The position numbers and the translations under genes are program-made. Below, in pieces: positions 14,855-17,500 of a stretch of DNA of 17,500 bases (position 1 is its first letter; each line of letters begins with the position of its first letter). The notes below the pieces were generated by a model. It saw only the letters and a program-made list of their open reading frames with translations, was not told where the DNA came from and did no database searches. This DNA is from Chromera velia (lineage: Eukaryota > Sar > Chromeraceae), in assembly GCA_018398765.1 (NCBI GenBank), contig JAHBMJ010000287.1, forward strand, positions 1 to 17,500. Direction: 5' to 3'.

Positions 14855-15493
14855 CTACATCTTCCTGCTGGAAGCTCTAACTGACATGTTCACTCCCTCT
14901 ATGCATTGGCCCCCCGGGATAACTATCTTCTCCTCCATAAGGCATATCTGGATTCCTGTCTTGTTGAGAGGACTGGGTCGAGCGATAGACATTGCTGCCA
15001 AACCCTCTTGCCACTTTTCTGCTTTCATCCTGCTTTCACCCTGCTCTGCAGACTTCTGAAATTCCGTCAGCATGCTTTTCGAGATATCGTCTGCAGGTAG
15101 GAGACTTGCGCTCTCTTTCTTTTTCTGGTTCTTTCTACATCTCCTAGAAGAAACACCTTTCCAATCCTTTGAAGAATTGACAGTGACGGACTCAGCTGCC
15201 TGTTTGCGTGCCCAGGCTGCTGCGGTTATCATCTTGCTGCAGCGTGTCTTTAGCTTCTTTTTTACATGCACTGTATCGGTGGATGCATACGAACGGTCTT
15301 CATACTCCTTCGGAACTCGATCTGAGGAAGTTCTACCCAAAGTTGCCACAAGCTTTACAATTCCTGCAAGACTTAGGACATTTGCAAGGAGAGTAGTGCC
15401 GTTCTTTCGGAGCTCTGTGAATGACACCTCCTTAAACTTCTCGAACTCCTCCAACAATGAAAGAAAAGATTCATACCTTCCCGAGACGGACAT
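14855..15493 (-). CDS. Unidentified minus-strand protein, 212 codons
   Basis: The frame starts at an ATG at 15493 (MSVSGRYESFLSLLEEFEKF) and runs 212 codons to a TAG. The N-terminal third has an amphipathic helix and a hydrophobic segment, NGTTLLANVLSLAGIVKLVA, then a Lys/Arg-rich middle (RRCRKNQKKKESASLLPADD). It may be the first part of a multi-exon gene ending at 13842. Internal introns cannot be excluded, because the frame contains several donor- and acceptor-like words. The start is divergent from the plus-strand exons beginning near 15.9 kb, so the two could share a promoter region at 15494-15950. Function unknown. Confidence 0.4.
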   Translation of the reverse strand: MSVSGRYESFLSLLEEFEKFKEVSFTELRKNGTTLLANVLSLAGIVKLVATLGRTSSDRVPKEYEDRSYASTDTVHVKKKLKTRCSKMITAAAWARKQAAESVTVNSSKDWKGVSSRRCRKNQKKKESASLLPADDISKSMLTEFQKSAEQGESRMKAEKWQEGLAAMSIARPSPLNKTGIQICLMEEKIVIPGGQCIEGVNMSVRASSRKM

Positions 15494-15953
15494 TGAAAAT
15501 TCTTTGGAAGGACGGGCGACTGTAAGAATGTACAGAAGCCCACAGAACGGAAGTGAAAAAGGATAATGGAATTAACTGCTGTTGCTGAGTGGTTGCATGC
15601 AAATGCTCAAACCAATTGTGGCTTAAGACTTCGCAACTGCATGTTCACGACCTGAGATGAAAACAGTTGGTGCATAATCGAGGAGTGAATGCAACCTCCG
15701 CCATCTCCTCTTCCTCTTCCTCTCCGAAGGCAGACAGAATTTCGAATCCATTGCATCCTACTTTCTTTGTCATTAATGGATTGTACCTCAATGAGACCAT
15801 TGAACATTTTTGTCTCAGTCTTGACTTCAACCTGCTGACCAGGGGGATCTCAGACACGTCACAGAGAAACTGCATGGGGCTCTTTCCTGTCTGGATTAGG
15901 TATGTAGACATGACCAGGCTGGAGGAAAGCACATATTTTTATTTAGAGGGCAG
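15494..15953. other. Presumed divergent intergenic region
   Basis: Open frames exist on both strands (plus 15667-15990, minus 15645-15932) and overlap, so at most one is real. The plus frame contains LYLNETIEHFCLSLDFNLL, which might belong to the N-terminal part of the p24-like gene that follows, but no phase-consistent splice to the next exon could be found. Nothing else is supported. Confidence 0.3.
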
Positions 15954-17029
15954 ATGTGGAGATGGACATCACTTCCTGGTTGGTTTGTGAGTCTTCAGAT
16001 AGAGCTGCAGGACAAATTCCGTTCCGTATACACGGATGTGGAAAGGAAGGCCGGGCAATTTACCAGGGTAGAAGAGCACGGTATGAAGGCCAAGATGGCA
16101 CGCATGGGGGGTAATGAGATGAAAACGACTGAAGACTGCAGCATTCATCCATCAGTAGTCAGTCTTCCTCACTCTTTCCCGTGTTGTTAGACTCTCAAAG
16201 CCCGCGTGTGAGTACTAAATCAAGCATTCTTACCCATATGTAGACAGACAGCAAATCGTTTGCTGGTATATCACCCAAATTCATCCGAACGTTTTTTCTG
16301 GGCCTCTCTCTGTGTCTTAATTATTTTTCAGGTAGGGAAAACACACTGCTCACCTGCATCTCCTGAGAGCGGAGATGAAGAAGATCACGGTCGAAATCGT
16401 GGAGCTGGCCAACGTGAGAGATCGCACGGTCAGTGATGGAGGCACCTGTACTTTGAACCTTCTTAGCATGCAGCTGCATGCTTCATGACAAGTTCATGTA
16501 TGATGCTTCGATCGAGAGGTAATTTGGAAATCACTTTTTGATCAGCTTATAAAAACAGTCAAAAGCCAAAAAAAAAATATTAATCTTTCCCACACCTCCC
16601 CTTGTAGTCGATCATTGCAAGCAGACGATGGAGTTCCCCTTGAGTCAACCCACACACTGACCTTTACTTTCTTCAGCGTGGTTGTTCGATCTTTCTCTGT
16701 TCCTTAATTTGGCAACATCGCTGTAGGTATGGATAAATTACAATCCGAGACGAAAGGACGAGACCGCCTATAAAGCCCCTGTAAGGATCCGGTCAGTATA
16801 TAACAGGAGCTTGATCGGTTTGCTAAATGTGTTACAAGCTCCCTCTTCCTTCCTGTGTCTTTGTCTCGCTCGTTAAAGATTTCACGAGAGGGCTGACGAT
16901 GTGTGTCTGTCGCTTTGTCTTTTCTGTATCTCTAGCTACCTGTCACTTCACTGTGGAATTTCAATCTTCCTTATTTTGGCGGGTCTCATCATTTTTGAGC
17001 ATATGGACGGTATCGTCAGTTCACCATGA
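15954..17029 (+). CDS. Possible p24/TMED-type (GOLD domain) ER-Golgi cargo receptor, several exons
   Basis: p24 proteins are type I membrane proteins of COPI/COPII vesicles: lumenal GOLD domain, coiled coil, one membrane span, short tail. Candidate exons: 15954-16080 (ELQDKFRSVYTDVERKAGQFT then EEHG, like the second half of a GOLD domain), 16244-16290 (DRQQIVCWYI, at the position of the GOLD Tyr-x-x-Cys-Phe strand), 16336-16428 (HLHLLRAEMKKITVEIVELANVRDRT, coiled-coil-like), 16727-16791 (VWINYNPRRKDETAYKAP), 16936-17029 (RYLSLHCGISIFLILAGLII, a membrane span, then a 10-residue tail to TGA). Phases are consistent (1, 0, 0, 2). Weak points: the second exon's donor (AAC|GTTTTT), no convincing signal peptide or first exon, and a tail lacking the usual FF/KK signals, so another 3' exon is possible. 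Membership is inferred from the order of elements; no diagnostic motif proves it. Confidence 0.4.
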
Positions 17030-17077
17030 TTTGCCGGTAGGCAGTTTGCATACCTCTCTCTCTTTTTATGTGCGTGA
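17030..17077. other. Non-coding sequence 3' of the plus-strand exons
   Basis: A short stretch with TCTCTCTC at 17054-17062. No gene or clear processing signal was seen. Confidence 0.4.
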
Positions 17078-17205
17078 GAGAGGGGGGGGAGGGGGGGGGG
17101 AGACAGATAGACAGACAGACAGACACATGCAGATGCAGTACCATGCGCGTGCACACACACACATGCACATGCACATGCACACACACACACACACACACAT
17201 ACAGA

Positions 17206-17249
<44 letters not shown>

Positions 17250-17252
17250 CAA
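17078..17252. repeat. Compound microsatellite: G-run, (AGAC)n, (AC)n, (AG)n
   Basis: In order: GA and two G runs (17077-17100), AGAC units (17101-17125), degenerate CACATG/CACATGC units, long AC arrays (17151-17222) and an AG array (17223-17250). All open frames across it are repetitive and are not called. Confidence 0.9.
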
Positions 17253-17398
17253 ACAGAATAGAAAGAGAGATAGGTGGAAGCCTACTCAGTGTCTATGCAT
17301 GTCCTGTATCCTTGATCGGCTTGAGAATCTCTCTGTCTGTCCCTGCATACAATTTCCTGCGCAATGGTGTACATGAAGATAACGCATGCGCACGTTGA

Positions 17399-17440
17399 TC
17401 TCTCTCTCTCTCTCTCCCCCCCCCCCCCNNNCCCCCCCCC

Positions 17441-17500
<60 letters not shown>
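17399..17500. repeat. Microsatellite around a 3-base assembly gap
   Basis: The order is (TC)n, a C run, NNN at 17429-17431, a second C run, (TC)n, then (TA)n and AC at the window edge. The gap lies inside the C homopolymer, so the true length of the tract is unknown. Confidence 0.95.

Noticed and set aside
14844-14860. ATGTAGTGATG overlap between two minus-strand frames as translational coupling
   Set aside because: The surrounding gene structure is eukaryotic, so stop/start coupling is not expected. It is more likely chance near an intron.

Overview
The window looks like nuclear DNA of a microbial eukaryote. The one gene that can be followed from end to end has ten GT-AG introns, the introns are packed with di- and tetranucleotide microsatellites, and nothing is organised as an operon. 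The style (repeat-stuffed introns, isolated genes on both strands, an F-box-like protein, a BED/hAT transposon relic) would fit an alveolate alga such as a chromerid. The taxon is an inference and is not proven by the sequence.

Layout. 1-700 is AT-rich with a 47-bp direct repeat. 702-1397 (minus) is a decayed BED/hAT transposase fragment with an in-frame amber codon. 1398-2750 is AT-rich, CTAG-rich intergenic DNA with small simple repeats. 2755-3921 (minus) is an intact 388-residue gene whose N-terminus looks F-box-like. 4294-4673 is a MITE-like element with perfect 23-bp terminal inverted repeats, lying between that gene and the next, which is transcribed divergently. 5052-11462 (plus) is an 11-exon microsomal-type cytochrome P450 of about 635 residues; every P450 landmark (membrane anchor, C-helix WxxxR, I-helix, ExxR, PERF-type motif, Cys-ligand loop) can be located and the intron phases agree from exon to exon. 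11463-12560 is GA/CT-rich 3' flank. 12560-13650 is a second AT-rich, CTAG-rich island. It contains a decayed paralogue of the 2755-3921 gene at 12783-12897. 13842-15493 (minus) holds several open segments, probably one or two multi-exon genes of unknown function with a very basic C-terminus. 15954-17029 (plus) holds short exons that together resemble a p24/TMED (GOLD-domain) cargo receptor; this assignment is tentative. The window ends in microsatellites and a short assembly gap.

The genes show no evident joint pathway. The P450 and the possible p24 protein would both act at the endoplasmic reticulum. The most notable observations are: a 78-bp tandem triplication that copies the 3' splice acceptor of P450 intron 2; a P450 with a long charged insert before the heme loop and an I-helix lacking the usual acidic residue; and a decayed paralogue in which deleting two TA dinucleotides restores the reading frame, in a region conspicuously rich in CTAG.
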